From: Castellaniella sp. S9
GTDB lineage: Bacteria; Pseudomonadota; Gammaproteobacteria; Burkholderiales; Burkholderiaceae_B
Direction of reading: 5' to 3'
Assembly: GCF_027257175.1 (NCBI RefSeq)
Contig: NZ_JAPFGD010000002.1
Span: forward strand, 372,512-436,511
Length of the DNA stretch: 64,000 bases
Positions 8,395 to 15,867 of the stretch are shown in pieces. The stretch's first letter is position 1, and every line of letters starts with the position of its first letter. The position numbers and the translations under genes were made by a program. The notes under the pieces were generated by a model. It made no database searches. It was not told the DNA's origin and saw only the letters and a list, made by a program, of their open reading frames with translations.

Positions 8395-10062
8395 TCAGAC
8401 GTGGCGCCGGCGCTGCACGACGCGGAAGCGGTTGGCGACGAAGGCCGAATCGGCATAGGAGGCATTGGCCGCCGGGTTGCCGCCCGTGCCGTGGAAATCG
8501 GAGAACGCGGCCGATTGGTTGACGAACACGCCGCCGGTCAGGTTGATCGACAGGGCGACCTGGGCGCGCCAGGTCGCCTGCGTCATGGCCTCGATGACGG
8601 GCTCGCGCGTGCTGTAGATGGCGGCGGTCAGCGCCCCGTGGCGGCGGACGATGTCCTCGGCCAGGGCGATCGCGGATTCGCTGTCCGTGGCCCGCACCAT
8701 GAAGCTGATGGGGCCGAATTGTTCCTGCGAATAGTGTGCGGCGTCGGCGGCATCGCAGGCGACCAGCACCGGCGTGCGCACGCGCGCCCGGGGGAAATCC
8801 GGGTTGTCCAGGGCCTTGGCCGCCAGGATGACCTGCCCCATGGCGCCGGCCGAGGCCTGCTCGATGCGCGCCAGGGTGTCGTCGGACTGGATGGCGCCCA
8901 GCACCGCGTGGGCGACCTCCGGCTTGGACAGGAAGACCTCGATCGCGGCGGCCAGGTCCTGGCCCACCTGCTCGAAGGTCTTGTGTCCCTCGTCGGTGTC
9001 GATGCCGGCGGCCGGCAGCACCAGGGCCTGCGAGGTGGTGCACATCTGTCCCGAATACAGCGACAGGGTGAAGGCGAGGTTGCGCAGCATGGCGCGGTAG
9101 GCGTCGGTGGATTCGATGACGATGGTGTTGACGCCGGCCAGTTCCGCATAGACCTGCGCCTGGCGGCAATGGTCGATCAGCCAGTGGCCGAAGGTATTGC
9201 TGCCGGTGTAGTCGATCGAGCGGACCTCGGGGTGGCGGAAGAGCGCCTGCGCCGCCTCGCGGTCGGCGGGCACGCACAGGGCCGCCAAGTTGGGATCGAG
9301 GCCGTGCTCGGCCAGGACCTCGCGGATCACGCGCACCGTGATGGCCGCCGGCAGGACCACCTGGCTGTGGGGCTTGAGCAGGACGGGGTTGCCGGTCGCG
9401 AGGGCGGCGAACAGCCCCGGGTAGGTGTTCCAGGTGGGGAAGGTCGCGCAGCCGATGACCACCCCGACGCCGCGTCCCACGATTTCGTAATTTTTCCGCA
9501 TCACCAGGGCCGGATGCTTGCCTTGGGGCTTTTCCCAGGTGGCCTCATGGGGGATGAAGGACATTTCGCGCCAGGCGTAGGCGACGGCCTCCAGGCCGCG
9601 GTCCTGGGCGTGCGGCCCGCCGGCCTGGAACGCCATCATCCAGCCCTGGCCGCTGGTCATCATGACCGCGTGCGCGATCTCGAAGCTGCGGCGGTTGAGG
9701 CGCTCGAGGATCTCGAGGCAGACGCCCACCCGGCCCTCCGCGCCGACCGCCTGCCACTGCGGCATGGCCCGCAGGGCGGCGTCCACCAGGGCCTGGGGGT
9801 CGCATACGGGATAGCGCACGCCCAGCTCGACGCCGTAGGGCGAGATCTCGCCATCGTGCCAGCCGGACTGGCCGGGCTGGTCGAGTTCAAAGGAGCGGCC
9901 CAGGTGGGCCTCGAAGGCCGCGCGGCCGTCCGCGGGCGCGGCCTCCCCGTACGCCTTGGGACTGGGCGATTCGGAATAGGGCGACCAGTAGCCCCGTTCG
10001 CGGATGGCCGTCAGGGCGGAATCGAGGGTCTGTCGGTGCTTGTCCAGCAGTGCGTGCGGCAT
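8395..10062 (-). CDS. paaN: Phenylacetic acid degradation protein PaaN (aldehyde dehydrogenase-type)
   Basis: A 555-residue aldehyde dehydrogenase-superfamily protein of the PaaN type. It would oxidise the ring-opened semialdehyde to the acid. The catalytic glutamate is in YAELAG (E307) and the cysteine in SGQMCTTSQ (C341); IDYTGSNTFG forms part of the cofactor site. Unlike E. coli PaaZ (about 680 residues) there is no C-terminal MaoC hydratase domain, so oxepin-CoA hydrolysis must be done by a separate protein not seen here. The ATG follows AAGGAGG by four bases. It is the first gene of the leftward operon, about 50 nt from the predicted transcription start. Confidence 0.9.
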   Translation of the reverse strand: MPHALLDKHRQTLDSALTAIRERGYWSPYSESPSPKAYGEAAPADGRAAFEAHLGRSFELDQPGQSGWHDGEISPYGVELGVRYPVCDPQALVDAALRAMPQWQAVGAEGRVGVCLEILERLNRRSFEIAHAVMMTSGQGWMMAFQAGGPHAQDRGLEAVAYAWREMSFIPHEATWEKPQGKHPALVMRKNYEIVGRGVGVVIGCATFPTWNTYPGLFAALATGNPVLLKPHSQVVLPAAITVRVIREVLAEHGLDPNLAALCVPADREAAQALFRHPEVRSIDYTGSNTFGHWLIDHCRQAQVYAELAGVNTIVIESTDAYRAMLRNLAFTLSLYSGQMCTTSQALVLPAAGIDTDEGHKTFEQVGQDLAAAIEVFLSKPEVAHAVLGAIQSDDTLARIEQASAGAMGQVILAAKALDNPDFPRARVRTPVLVACDAADAAHYSQEQFGPISFMVRATDSESAIALAEDIVRRHGALTAAIYSTREPVIEAMTQATWRAQVALSINLTGGVFVNQSAAFSDFHGTGGNPAANASYADSAFVANRFRVVQRRRHV

Positions 10063-10120
10063 GAGGCCTCCTTGGCGGCGAATCCCGGTTTTCCGGGTGC
10101 GCCCCGGCTCAACGACCTTA

Positions 10121-10149
10121 ACATTACGAACAAATTAGCGTGTTGTCAA
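10121..10149 (-). promoter_or_regulatory. Predicted sigma-70 promoter of the paaN operon
   Basis: Reading leftward: TTGACA at 10149-10144 (perfect -35), a 17-base spacer, then TAATGT at 10126-10121 as -10. The predicted start of transcription is near 10114, leaving about 50 nt of leader with a strong ribosome site. The -10 overlaps the GTTCGTAA half of the bipartite element, and the other half lies 5 bp upstream of the -35. Confidence 0.65.
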
Positions 10150-10165
10150 CGAAATGTATCGCTTT
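10124..10165 (-). promoter_or_regulatory. Bipartite operator candidate, copy 1 (paaN side)
   Basis: On the minus strand AAAGCGATACA (10165-10155), 23 bases, then GTTCGTAA (10131-10124). It spans the paaN promoter. The same two words with exactly the same 23-base gap recur in mirror orientation at 10317-10358. PaaX, encoded nearby, is the natural candidate binder (inference). The elements do not look like the TGATTC-containing E. coli PaaX site as I recall it. Confidence 0.65.
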
Positions 10166-10316
10166 GGAGTGTGGTTATTTGTGGCCTAAAAGATTCCCGC
10201 CCATTGTCTGTGGAATTAAAAAATTCATATATATCAATGACATAATGATGATGTAGCCTCAGATTCATTTCGTATTCCCTGGCGAATGCTTTCATATAAA
10301 GGAAAACCCCAACCCG

Positions 10317-10358
10317 AAAGCGATACAAAATAACTTGACATCATCATGTCGTTCGTAA
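10317..10358 (+). promoter_or_regulatory. Bipartite operator candidate, copy 2 (oxygenase side)
   Basis: AAAGCGATACA at 10317-10327, a 23-base gap, and GTTCGTAA at 10351-10358. The first half ends 7 bp before the -35 and the second half abuts or overlaps the -10. Nineteen identical positions at fixed spacing in two divergent promoters argue for one shared regulator. Confidence 0.65.
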
Positions 10359-10364
10359 CATGAT
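10335..10364 (+). promoter_or_regulatory. Predicted sigma-70 promoter of the diiron oxygenase-reductase-paaX operon
   Basis: A perfect -35 TTGACA lies at 10335-10340. The -10 is ambiguous: TAACAT at 10356-10361 (15-bp spacer) or CATGAT at 10359-10364 (18-bp spacer). The leader would be about 65-70 nt, ending in the strong ribosome site GGAGGAG before the ATG at 10439. Confidence 0.55.
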
Positions 10365-10366
10365 GA
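10341..10366. promoter_or_regulatory. 9-bp inverted repeat overlying the rightward promoter
   Basis: TCATCATGT (10341-10349) and ACATGATGA (10358-10366) are perfect reverse complements separated by 8 bp. The repeat fills the space between -35 and -10, the usual place for a repressor operator, and has no counterpart over the paaN promoter. Confidence 0.55.
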
Positions 10367-10438
10367 CGGCGTCCATTGCCACGGCCGGACGCCCCCCTTT
10401 GTTTCACCCACAATCAGACCCCCAATGACGGAGGAGTT

Positions 10439-11464
10439 ATGTCAAGCAAAGAACGCTACGCGGACAAGATGGAGTTTCCGCCCGAGATCCAGCAGCCCAA
10501 TGTCTATCCGCTGTCCTGGCACTCCAAGACCAAGAAACTCCAAGAAGTGTGGGAGGCCTCGCTGCGCGAGTACTGGGAGCCCGAAAAACTGCCCTGGGAC
10601 ACCCTGGACGTCGAAAGCTATTCCTGGGAGGAACGCGAGTGCATCGCCTACTGGTGGACGCTGCTGTCGGTCTTCGACGCCTCCGCGCCCCCGGTGTTCG
10701 CCGAGGCCCTCATCAAGACCTACGAGGTCCACGAGGAAGACCCGGTGCGCAAGTGCTTCTTCTCGGTCACCAGCGACGAGCAGAACCACGAGATCATGTG
10801 CGGCCTGTCCATCACCAAGCTGCTCGAGCATCCCGATCCCCTGACCTACGAGCCCAAGACCGACATCGGCAAGCGCCTGCAAAAGAACGCCCGCTGGCTG
10901 TATTTCAATGGCGCGCGCTACTGGAACGGCTACAAGCAGGCCGTGCCCAAGTACGACCTGGCGGTGCTGTTCAGTTCGTTCCTCATGGGCGAGATCGCCG
11001 CGGCCACCATCTTCAAGCAGATGTACGAGAACTCGCGCGAGCCCGTCTTCAAGGAGGCCTTCAAGAACATCGGCCGCGACGAGGGCCGCCACATGGCCAT
11101 CTGTATGGCCGTGATGGAGCGCGACTATCCCGGCATCAGCGAGGAGCACAAGGCCGTCGTCACCAAGCAGATTCGCGCCGGCTACCTGTTCCTGTCGGCC
11201 GTGCTGTTCGAGCCCCCGATGGAATTCTGGGACCTGCCCGAGGACTTCATCGCCAACCAGCGCGAGGCCGAGCAGATCGCCCGCGATGCCGGATTCGGCA
11301 TCCCCACCTACGAGGCCAAGCTCGAGAACTGGAAGAACGCCATGCTCAACCTCAAGGGCGTGCTGGACCGCTACGGCATCCCGTTCCCGGCGATTCCCGA
11401 GGTCGGCATCACCGGCGAGGAAATCTCCGACGTCGAGATGCAGGACATCATTCCGGTGTTCTAA
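10439..11464 (+). CDS. R2/ferritin-like diiron oxygenase candidate, single subunit
   Basis: A 341-residue soluble protein with the four-helix diiron signature: E114-x2-H117 (SDEQNHE), E185 (LMGEIAAA) and E215-x2-H218 (GRDEGRHMA), with D80 or E89 as the helix-B carboxylate. Layout around D80 and IGRDEGRHM resembles R2-like oxidases. The position of the R2 radical tyrosine (four after H117) is C121, so it is unlikely to be a ribonucleotide reductase subunit. It is not PaaA (different DEAGH and ESFH contexts) and too short for BoxB. ATG 10439 is preceded by GGAGGAG. A dedicated reductase and PaaX follow, and the paa operon is divergent. Inferred role: NADH-dependent oxygenation of an aryl-CoA or aryl acid. 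I do not recognise a named family member. Confidence 0.75.
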   Translation: MSSKERYADKMEFPPEIQQPNVYPLSWHSKTKKLQEVWEASLREYWEPEKLPWDTLDVESYSWEERECIAYWWTLLSVFDASAPPVFAEALIKTYEVHEEDPVRKCFFSVTSDEQNHEIMCGLSITKLLEHPDPLTYEPKTDIGKRLQKNARWLYFNGARYWNGYKQAVPKYDLAVLFSSFLMGEIAAATIFKQMYENSREPVFKEAFKNIGRDEGRHMAICMAVMERDYPGISEEHKAVVTKQIRAGYLFLSAVLFEPPMEFWDLPEDFIANQREAEQIARDAGFGIPTYEAKLENWKNAMLNLKGVLDRYGIPFPAIPEVGITGEEISDVEMQDIIPVF

Positions 11465-11582
11465 TCGCACCGTTCGATGTCGTGGGCCCATCCGGCGGAC
11501 ACCCTGATCCGGCGGGCGGGCCCTCTACCAGGGCGGTCGGCGAAGGCGCCGGCCGCCGTTCATATTGATTTCAGGAATTCCT

Positions 11583-12623
11583 ATGGCACGCGTCACCATC
11601 GAGCCCTCCGGCAAGACCATCGAGGTCAAGGGCAACGACACTGTATTGATGGCTCTGGAAAAGGCGGGTTACGCGCTGCCGAACAACTGCCGGGCGGGCG
11701 CCTGTGGCGAGTGCAAGGTCAAGGTCCTGTCGGGCCAGTATGACCAGGGCATGGTCCTGGACATGGCGCTCTCGCAGGACGAGCGCCGCCAGGGCTATGG
11801 CCTGATGTGCATGGCCAAGCCGATCTCGGACGAGATGGTGATCGAGTGGGGCGACGCCGAAGCTCGGCCCAAGCTGTTCCCGCCGCGCGAGGGCGCGCTG
11901 TTCGTCGTGATCGACCGGCGCGAGCTCGCCTCGCGCATCATCGAACTGCGCCTGCGTCCGGTGGGCCAGCCCATCCGCTACTGGCCGGGCCAGTACGTGA
12001 CGCTGGGCGACGAGCGCGGCGGCATCCCGCTGCGCGCCTACTCGATCTCGAACGCGCCGCGCCCCGACGGCGAGATCTCGCTGCAGATCTCGCGCGCCGA
12101 CGGCGGCGTCACCAGCGCCTGGGTGCACGATACCGTCCAGGTGGGCGACAGTCTCAAGATCAACGGCGCTTATGGCACCTTCATCGGCGACCCTTCGGTC
12201 GAGACGCCCGTGCTCTGCCTGGCGGCCGGCACCGGCCTGTCGCCCATCATGGACCTGGCCGAGGCCGCATTGCGCCGCGGCTACAAGAAACGCGTGGACC
12301 TGGTTTTCTCCGCCAGGACGCGCGCCGACGTCTATGGCGTGGGCATGATGTCCTGGTGGCGGACCAAGCACCGAAATTTCGACTATAAAATTACGCTCAC
12401 GCGCGAGCAGGCCGAAGGCTACCTGCACGGGCGGATCGACGCGATCCTGCCCAAGCTGTATCCCGACCTCTCTGCGCACAGTCTGTTCGTCGCCGGCAGT
12501 CCCGAGTTCGTGGACGCCTGCGTGGCGGTGGCCAAGACCCTCGGCGCGCGCGACGGCTTCATACACAAGGAAGGATTCTTCGCCCAGCAGCAGCATGCCG
12601 ATGCCGAAGGCAGGTCTTTCTGA
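11583..12623 (+). CDS. Three-domain 2Fe-2S/FAD/NAD(P)H reductase of the diiron oxygenase
   Basis: A 346-residue electron-transfer protein. An N-terminal plant-type 2Fe-2S domain has C36-x4-C41-x2-C44 and C76. An FAD domain with RAYSISN (151-157) and an NAD(P)-binding domain with AAGTGLSP (214-221) follow. The ferredoxin is N-terminal, as in phenol hydroxylase and BenC-type reductases, and not C-terminal as in PaaE. ATG 11583 has AGGA upstream and follows the oxygenase gene by 118 bp. It would pass electrons from NAD(P)H to the diiron centre of the preceding protein. An apparent upstream ATG at 11565 lacks a ribosome site. Confidence 0.88.
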   Translation: MARVTIEPSGKTIEVKGNDTVLMALEKAGYALPNNCRAGACGECKVKVLSGQYDQGMVLDMALSQDERRQGYGLMCMAKPISDEMVIEWGDAEARPKLFPPREGALFVVIDRRELASRIIELRLRPVGQPIRYWPGQYVTLGDERGGIPLRAYSISNAPRPDGEISLQISRADGGVTSAWVHDTVQVGDSLKINGAYGTFIGDPSVETPVLCLAAGTGLSPIMDLAEAALRRGYKKRVDLVFSARTRADVYGVGMMSWWRTKHRNFDYKITLTREQAEGYLHGRIDAILPKLYPDLSAHSLFVAGSPEFVDACVAVAKTLGARDGFIHKEGFFAQQQHADAEGRSF

Positions 12624-13614
12624 AACACACGACAGGACCCAGCGTCCCAGGGCTGACTTGATCCAATCCATTCAACGCCGCCTCGAGAGTTTCCGCCAAC
12701 AGCGCCGCATGCGTGCGGGCTCCCTGATCATATCGGTCTTCGGCGACGCGGTCCTGCCGCGGGGCGGGCGCATCTGGCTGGGCAGCCTGATACGCCTGCT
12801 CGAGCCGCTCGACCTGAACGAACGCCTGGTGCGCACCTCGGTCTTTCGGTTGGCCAAAGAGGAATGGCTGCAGGCGCAGGCGCAGGGCCGGCGCGCGGAA
12901 TACGTCCTGACGCACGCCGGGCGGCTGCGCTTCGAGGAGGCCTCGCGCCATATCTATGCCTCCTACGCCCCCATCTGGGACCGCCGCTGGCGCCTGATCC
13001 TGGTGGTGGGCGACCTCGATCCGCGCGAACGCGAGCGGCTGCGCCAGGCGCTTTTGTGGCAGGGTTTCGGCGCCTTGAACGCGGATTGCTTCGTCCATCC
13101 CTCCACGGACCTCGTGGCCGCCTTCGACACGCTGGTGGCCGACGGCCTGTCCGACCTGCTGGGCCGGCTGGTGCCGCTGCTCGCGGCCGACTCGCGGTCG
13201 GCCCTGTCGGCCTCCGATGCCGAGCTCGTCGCGCGCGCCTGGAACCTCGACAAGCTCGCTGAATCCTATAGCGGTTTCGTCTCGGACTATCTGCCGGTGC
13301 TCGCCGAACTGCGGCGGGACCGCTTTGCGCAGATCGATCCCGAGGAGGCCTTTCTGCTGCGGATCCTGCTGATCCACGACTACCGACGCCTGCTGCTGCG
13401 GGATCCGGAGCTCCCCGAGGTGCTGCTGCCGCAGGACTGGCCGGGACAAACGGCACGCATCCTGTGCCGCGAGCTGTATCGCCGCCTGTTCGAGCCCTCC
13501 GAGCGCCATCTGGACGAGCACATGCGCCTGGCCGACGGCTCCAACCCGCCCCTGCAGCCCGAAGGACTGGAACGCTTTCCCACCGACGATCCGCTGGCCG
13601 TGATCTCGCTCTGA
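12595..13614 (+). CDS. paaX: Phenylacetate-responsive transcriptional repressor PaaX
   Basis: Up to 339 residues; PaaX family. The N-terminal winged-helix (AGSLIISVFGDAVLPRGGRIWLGSLIRLLEPL, NERLVRTSVFRLAKEEWL) and the PaaX core (WRLILVVGDL, LLWQGFGALNADCFVHPS) are plain. In E. coli PaaX represses paa promoters and is released by phenylacetyl-CoA. ATG 12595 overlaps the reductase gene by 29 bp; a TTG at 12658 would give 318 residues closer to the family N-terminus, so the start is uncertain. Third gene of the rightward operon, so it probably autoregulates through the operator upstream of the oxygenase gene. Confidence 0.9.
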   Translation: MPMPKAGLSETHDRTQRPRADLIQSIQRRLESFRQQRRMRAGSLIISVFGDAVLPRGGRIWLGSLIRLLEPLDLNERLVRTSVFRLAKEEWLQAQAQGRRAEYVLTHAGRLRFEEASRHIYASYAPIWDRRWRLILVVGDLDPRERERLRQALLWQGFGALNADCFVHPSTDLVAAFDTLVADGLSDLLGRLVPLLAADSRSALSASDAELVARAWNLDKLAESYSGFVSDYLPVLAELRRDRFAQIDPEEAFLLRILLIHDYRRLLLRDPELPEVLLPQDWPGQTARILCRELYRRLFEPSERHLDEHMRLADGSNPPLQPEGLERFPTDDPLAVISL

Positions 13615-13999
13615 TCCGCTCCGTCCGGTGGCGGGCATCGCCGTATCGCCTCACGGGCGCCGGCGCGGGGATTTCTGCGCCGCGCACGACCCTTCATTTC
13701 CTATTTGATACATAAAATTCTTTTTATGGCATTTTTTTGTCATTCAAAAATAAGCGCCGTTTCACAGGCTGAGCTGATGAATCCATCAGGTGAGACGATC
13801 GTCATATTGATGGTTTTCCCCTATAAGGCGGGGAAGGTTGTCAGAATCGCTTGCGAAATCCTTCCAAATTCTCTACTTTTACACTGATACGTAATATGTG
13901 AGTGAACTCGATTAATTTGTATTATTAAGTCAGCCAGAGCGGCGGCCGCCACCGGCTCCCGGGACTGACTGTTTTTCCAGCACCCAAGGAGGCAAGACA
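13615..13999. promoter_or_regulatory. Gene-free AT-rich region upstream of the liv transporter operon
   Basis: 385 bp without a credible gene. About 13,696-13,930 is markedly AT-rich and probably holds the transporter promoter, but no -35/-10 pair is convincing; the best -10-like word is TATTAT near 13917. A TTCCCC/GGGGAA inverted repeat with 8-nt loop lies at 13816-13835. GATACA and GATACGTAA words occur near 13705 and 13886 but not in the exact bipartite arrangement seen upstream of paaN. Confidence 0.5.
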
Positions 14000-14056
14000 A
14001 TGACAGAACATGACGGCCGGCTCGCCGGCCCGATGGCCCCCCGGGGGGACACGTGA
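14000..14056 (+). CDS. 18-codon leader ORF translationally coupled to livH
   Basis: ATG at 14000 follows a near-perfect Shine-Dalgarno (AAGGAGG, six bases upstream) and encodes MTEHDGRLAGPMAPRGDT, ending in TGA at 14054-14056 whose A is the first base of the livH ATG (TGATG). LivH has no good ribosome site of its own, so its translation would depend on ribosomes terminating the leader. No amino-acid run suggests classical attenuation. Peptide product itself is probably unimportant. Confidence 0.5.
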   Translation: MTEHDGRLAGPMAPRGDT

Positions 14057-14931
14057 TGCAGGCCGAGTTCTTGCAGTTTCTGTTTTCCGGGCTGACGGTG
14101 GGGACCACCTATGCGCTGGCCGCCCTGGGCTTCAACCTGATCTACAACGCGAGCAACGTCATCAACTTCGCGCAGGGCGAGTTCATCATGCTGGGCGGCA
14201 TGCTGGCGGTGTTTTTCACGCAGGCCGGGGCGCACTGGGCGGTGGCCTTTGCGCTGGCGATCCTGGTGCCGGCGCTGGTGGGCGTGCTGCTGGAAAAACT
14301 GGCGATCGAGCCGGTCAAGGAGGCCGAGACCGTCACCCTGATCATCATCACCATCGGTGCTTCGCTGGTGATCCGCGGCGTGATCCAGGTGTGGCTGGGC
14401 AAGGGCGCGCACAGCCTGCCGCCCTTTTCCAACAACGACCCGATGTTCATCCTGGGCGCCATGCTGCTGCCCCAAAGCCTCTGGGTGTTCGGGGTGACGG
14501 CGATCGTGGTGGCGGTGCTCTGGTATTTTTTCAGCCGCACGCTGGCCGGCAAGGCCATGCTGGCCACGGCCTACAACCGCGTCGCCGCGGAGCTGGCCGG
14601 CGTGAACACCAACTGGGTGCTGTTCATGAGCTTTGCGCTGGCCGCGGCGCTGGGGGCGCTGGGCGGCATCCTGATCACCCCGATCACGCTGACCTCCTAC
14701 GACGTGGGCATCATGCTGGGTCTGAAGGGCTTTGTCGCGGCGGTGGTCGGCGGCCTGGGCAACGGCCTGGGCGCGGTGGTGGGCGGCCTGCTGGTGGGCA
14801 TTCTCGAGGCCATGGGCGCGGGCTACATCTCCTCGGCCTACAAGGACGCGATCCCCTTCGTGCTGATCCTGCTGATCCTGTTCTTCATGCCGCGCGGGCT
14901 GTTCGGCGGCAAATCGACGGACCGGGTGTGA
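14056..14931 (+). CDS. livH: Branched-chain-type ABC transporter permease LivH
   Basis: A 291-residue inner-membrane permease of the LivH family with about eight hydrophobic segments; the family signature GLTVGTTYALAALGFNLIYNAS and INFAQGEFIMLGG are at the N-terminus, and VVGGLGNGLGAVVGGLLVG near the C-terminus is the EAA-like loop. A GTG three bases upstream (14053) is a possible alternative start. The stop is 2 bp before livM. Context with paa genes suggests import of an aromatic acid rather than branched-chain amino acids (inference). Confidence 0.9.
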   Translation: MQAEFLQFLFSGLTVGTTYALAALGFNLIYNASNVINFAQGEFIMLGGMLAVFFTQAGAHWAVAFALAILVPALVGVLLEKLAIEPVKEAETVTLIIITIGASLVIRGVIQVWLGKGAHSLPPFSNNDPMFILGAMLLPQSLWVFGVTAIVVAVLWYFFSRTLAGKAMLATAYNRVAAELAGVNTNWVLFMSFALAAALGALGGILITPITLTSYDVGIMLGLKGFVAAVVGGLGNGLGAVVGGLLVGILEAMGAGYISSAYKDAIPFVLILLILFFMPRGLFGGKSTDRV

Positions 14932-14933
14932 CC

Positions 14934-15866
14934 ATGCGCAAGAACGCCTACATCGGCCTGGCCGTGCTCGTGGTGATCCTGGCCGTCATGCCCTTCATCG
15001 TGCCCAACAGCTACTACCTGGACATCGTGATCCGCATGTGCATCAACGCGGTCATCGTGCTGAGCCTGAACCTGCTGGTGGGCTATGCCGGGCAGATCAG
15101 CCTGGGCCACGCGGGCTTTGTGGGCATGGGCGCCTACGCCTCGGCGGTGCTGCCCACCCACCTGGGCTGGCATCCGCTGCCGGCGCTGCTCGCGGGGGCC
15201 GCCTGTACGGGGCTGCTGGCGCTGATCGTGGCGCGGCCCATCCTCAAGCTGCGCGGCCACTACCTGGCGATGGCCACCCTGGGCCTGGGCATCATCATCA
15301 ACATCGTCATCCGCAACGAGGCCGCCTGGACGGGCGGCCCCGACGGCATGCCGGTGCCCTCGATGGCGCTCTTCGGCTTCGAGCTGGTGCGCGACATCCA
15401 ATGGTACTGGGTGATTGCCGTCATCCTGGTGCTGAGCATCCTGGGCGCCATCAACCTGATCGATTCGCCGTTCGGGCGCGCGCTGCGCGGCCTGCACGGC
15501 TCGGAGGTCGCCTCGCAGGTCGTCGGCGTGGACGTGCCTCGCTACAAGGCGGCGGTGTTCGTGCTCTCGGCGGTCATGGCCAGCGTCATGGGCAGCATCA
15601 TGGCGCACTACATCGGCTTCGTCAGTCCCGACGTGTCCAATTTCTTCCACTCCATCGAGCTCATCACCATGGTGGTGGTGGGCGGCATGGCCTCGGTGTT
15701 CGGCTCGGTGCTGGGCGCGGTGCTGCTCACGGCGCTGCCGCAGATGCTGGCGACCTTCGAGGGCTGGGAAACCGTGGTGTTCGGCGCGATCCTGATGCTG
15801 TGCATGATCTTCCTGCCGCGCGGCCTGGTGCCCACGCTGGCGGCGCGTTTCACGAAGGGGGGCTAG
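14934..15866 (+). CDS. livM: Branched-chain-type ABC transporter permease LivM
   Basis: A 310-residue membrane permease of the LivM family. It has hydrophobic segments throughout, with the signature GYAGQISLGHAGFVGMGAYASAVL near residue 45 and VVVGGMASVFGSVLGAVLLTALP in the cytoplasmic loop that contacts the ATPase. It starts 2 bp after livH and ends 1 bp before livG, so the genes are tightly coupled. Confidence 0.92.
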   Translation: MRKNAYIGLAVLVVILAVMPFIVPNSYYLDIVIRMCINAVIVLSLNLLVGYAGQISLGHAGFVGMGAYASAVLPTHLGWHPLPALLAGAACTGLLALIVARPILKLRGHYLAMATLGLGIIINIVIRNEAAWTGGPDGMPVPSMALFGFELVRDIQWYWVIAVILVLSILGAINLIDSPFGRALRGLHGSEVASQVVGVDVPRYKAAVFVLSAVMASVMGSIMAHYIGFVSPDVSNFFHSIELITMVVVGGMASVFGSVLGAVLLTALPQMLATFEGWETVVFGAILMLCMIFLPRGLVPTLAARFTKGG

Positions 15867-15867
15867 C

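Larger units (their letters stand above)
10063..10438. promoter_or_regulatory. Divergent promoter/operator region between paaN and the diiron oxygenase gene
   Basis: A 376-bp gene-free stretch, AT-rich in its middle compared with the GC-rich flanks. It carries a leftward promoter near 10121-10149, a rightward promoter near 10335-10364, mirror-image copies of a bipartite element, a 9-bp inverted repeat over the rightward promoter, and a related ACAT-type near-palindrome at 10240-10254. Details are given as separate entries. No convincing gene lies inside. Confidence 0.75.

Noticed and set aside
10439-11464. Annotating the diiron protein as PaaA, BoxB or ribonucleotide reductase beta subunit
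   Set aside because: Metal-motif contexts and length differ from PaaA and BoxB, and the radical-tyrosine position is cysteine. No nrdA is nearby, and the context is aromatic catabolism.
13705-13887. 60-codon open frame upstream of the liv operon
   Set aside because: No ribosome site, AT-rich non-coding composition and no recognisable protein features.
13695-13900. A third copy of the bipartite operator upstream of livH
   Set aside because: GATACA and GATACGTAA words occur, but no AAAGCGATACA/GTTCGTAA pair with a 23-bp gap could be found.
14010-15866. A 618-residue frame joining livH and livM
   Set aside because: The first ~300 residues are livH read in the wrong frame; LivM begins at 14934.
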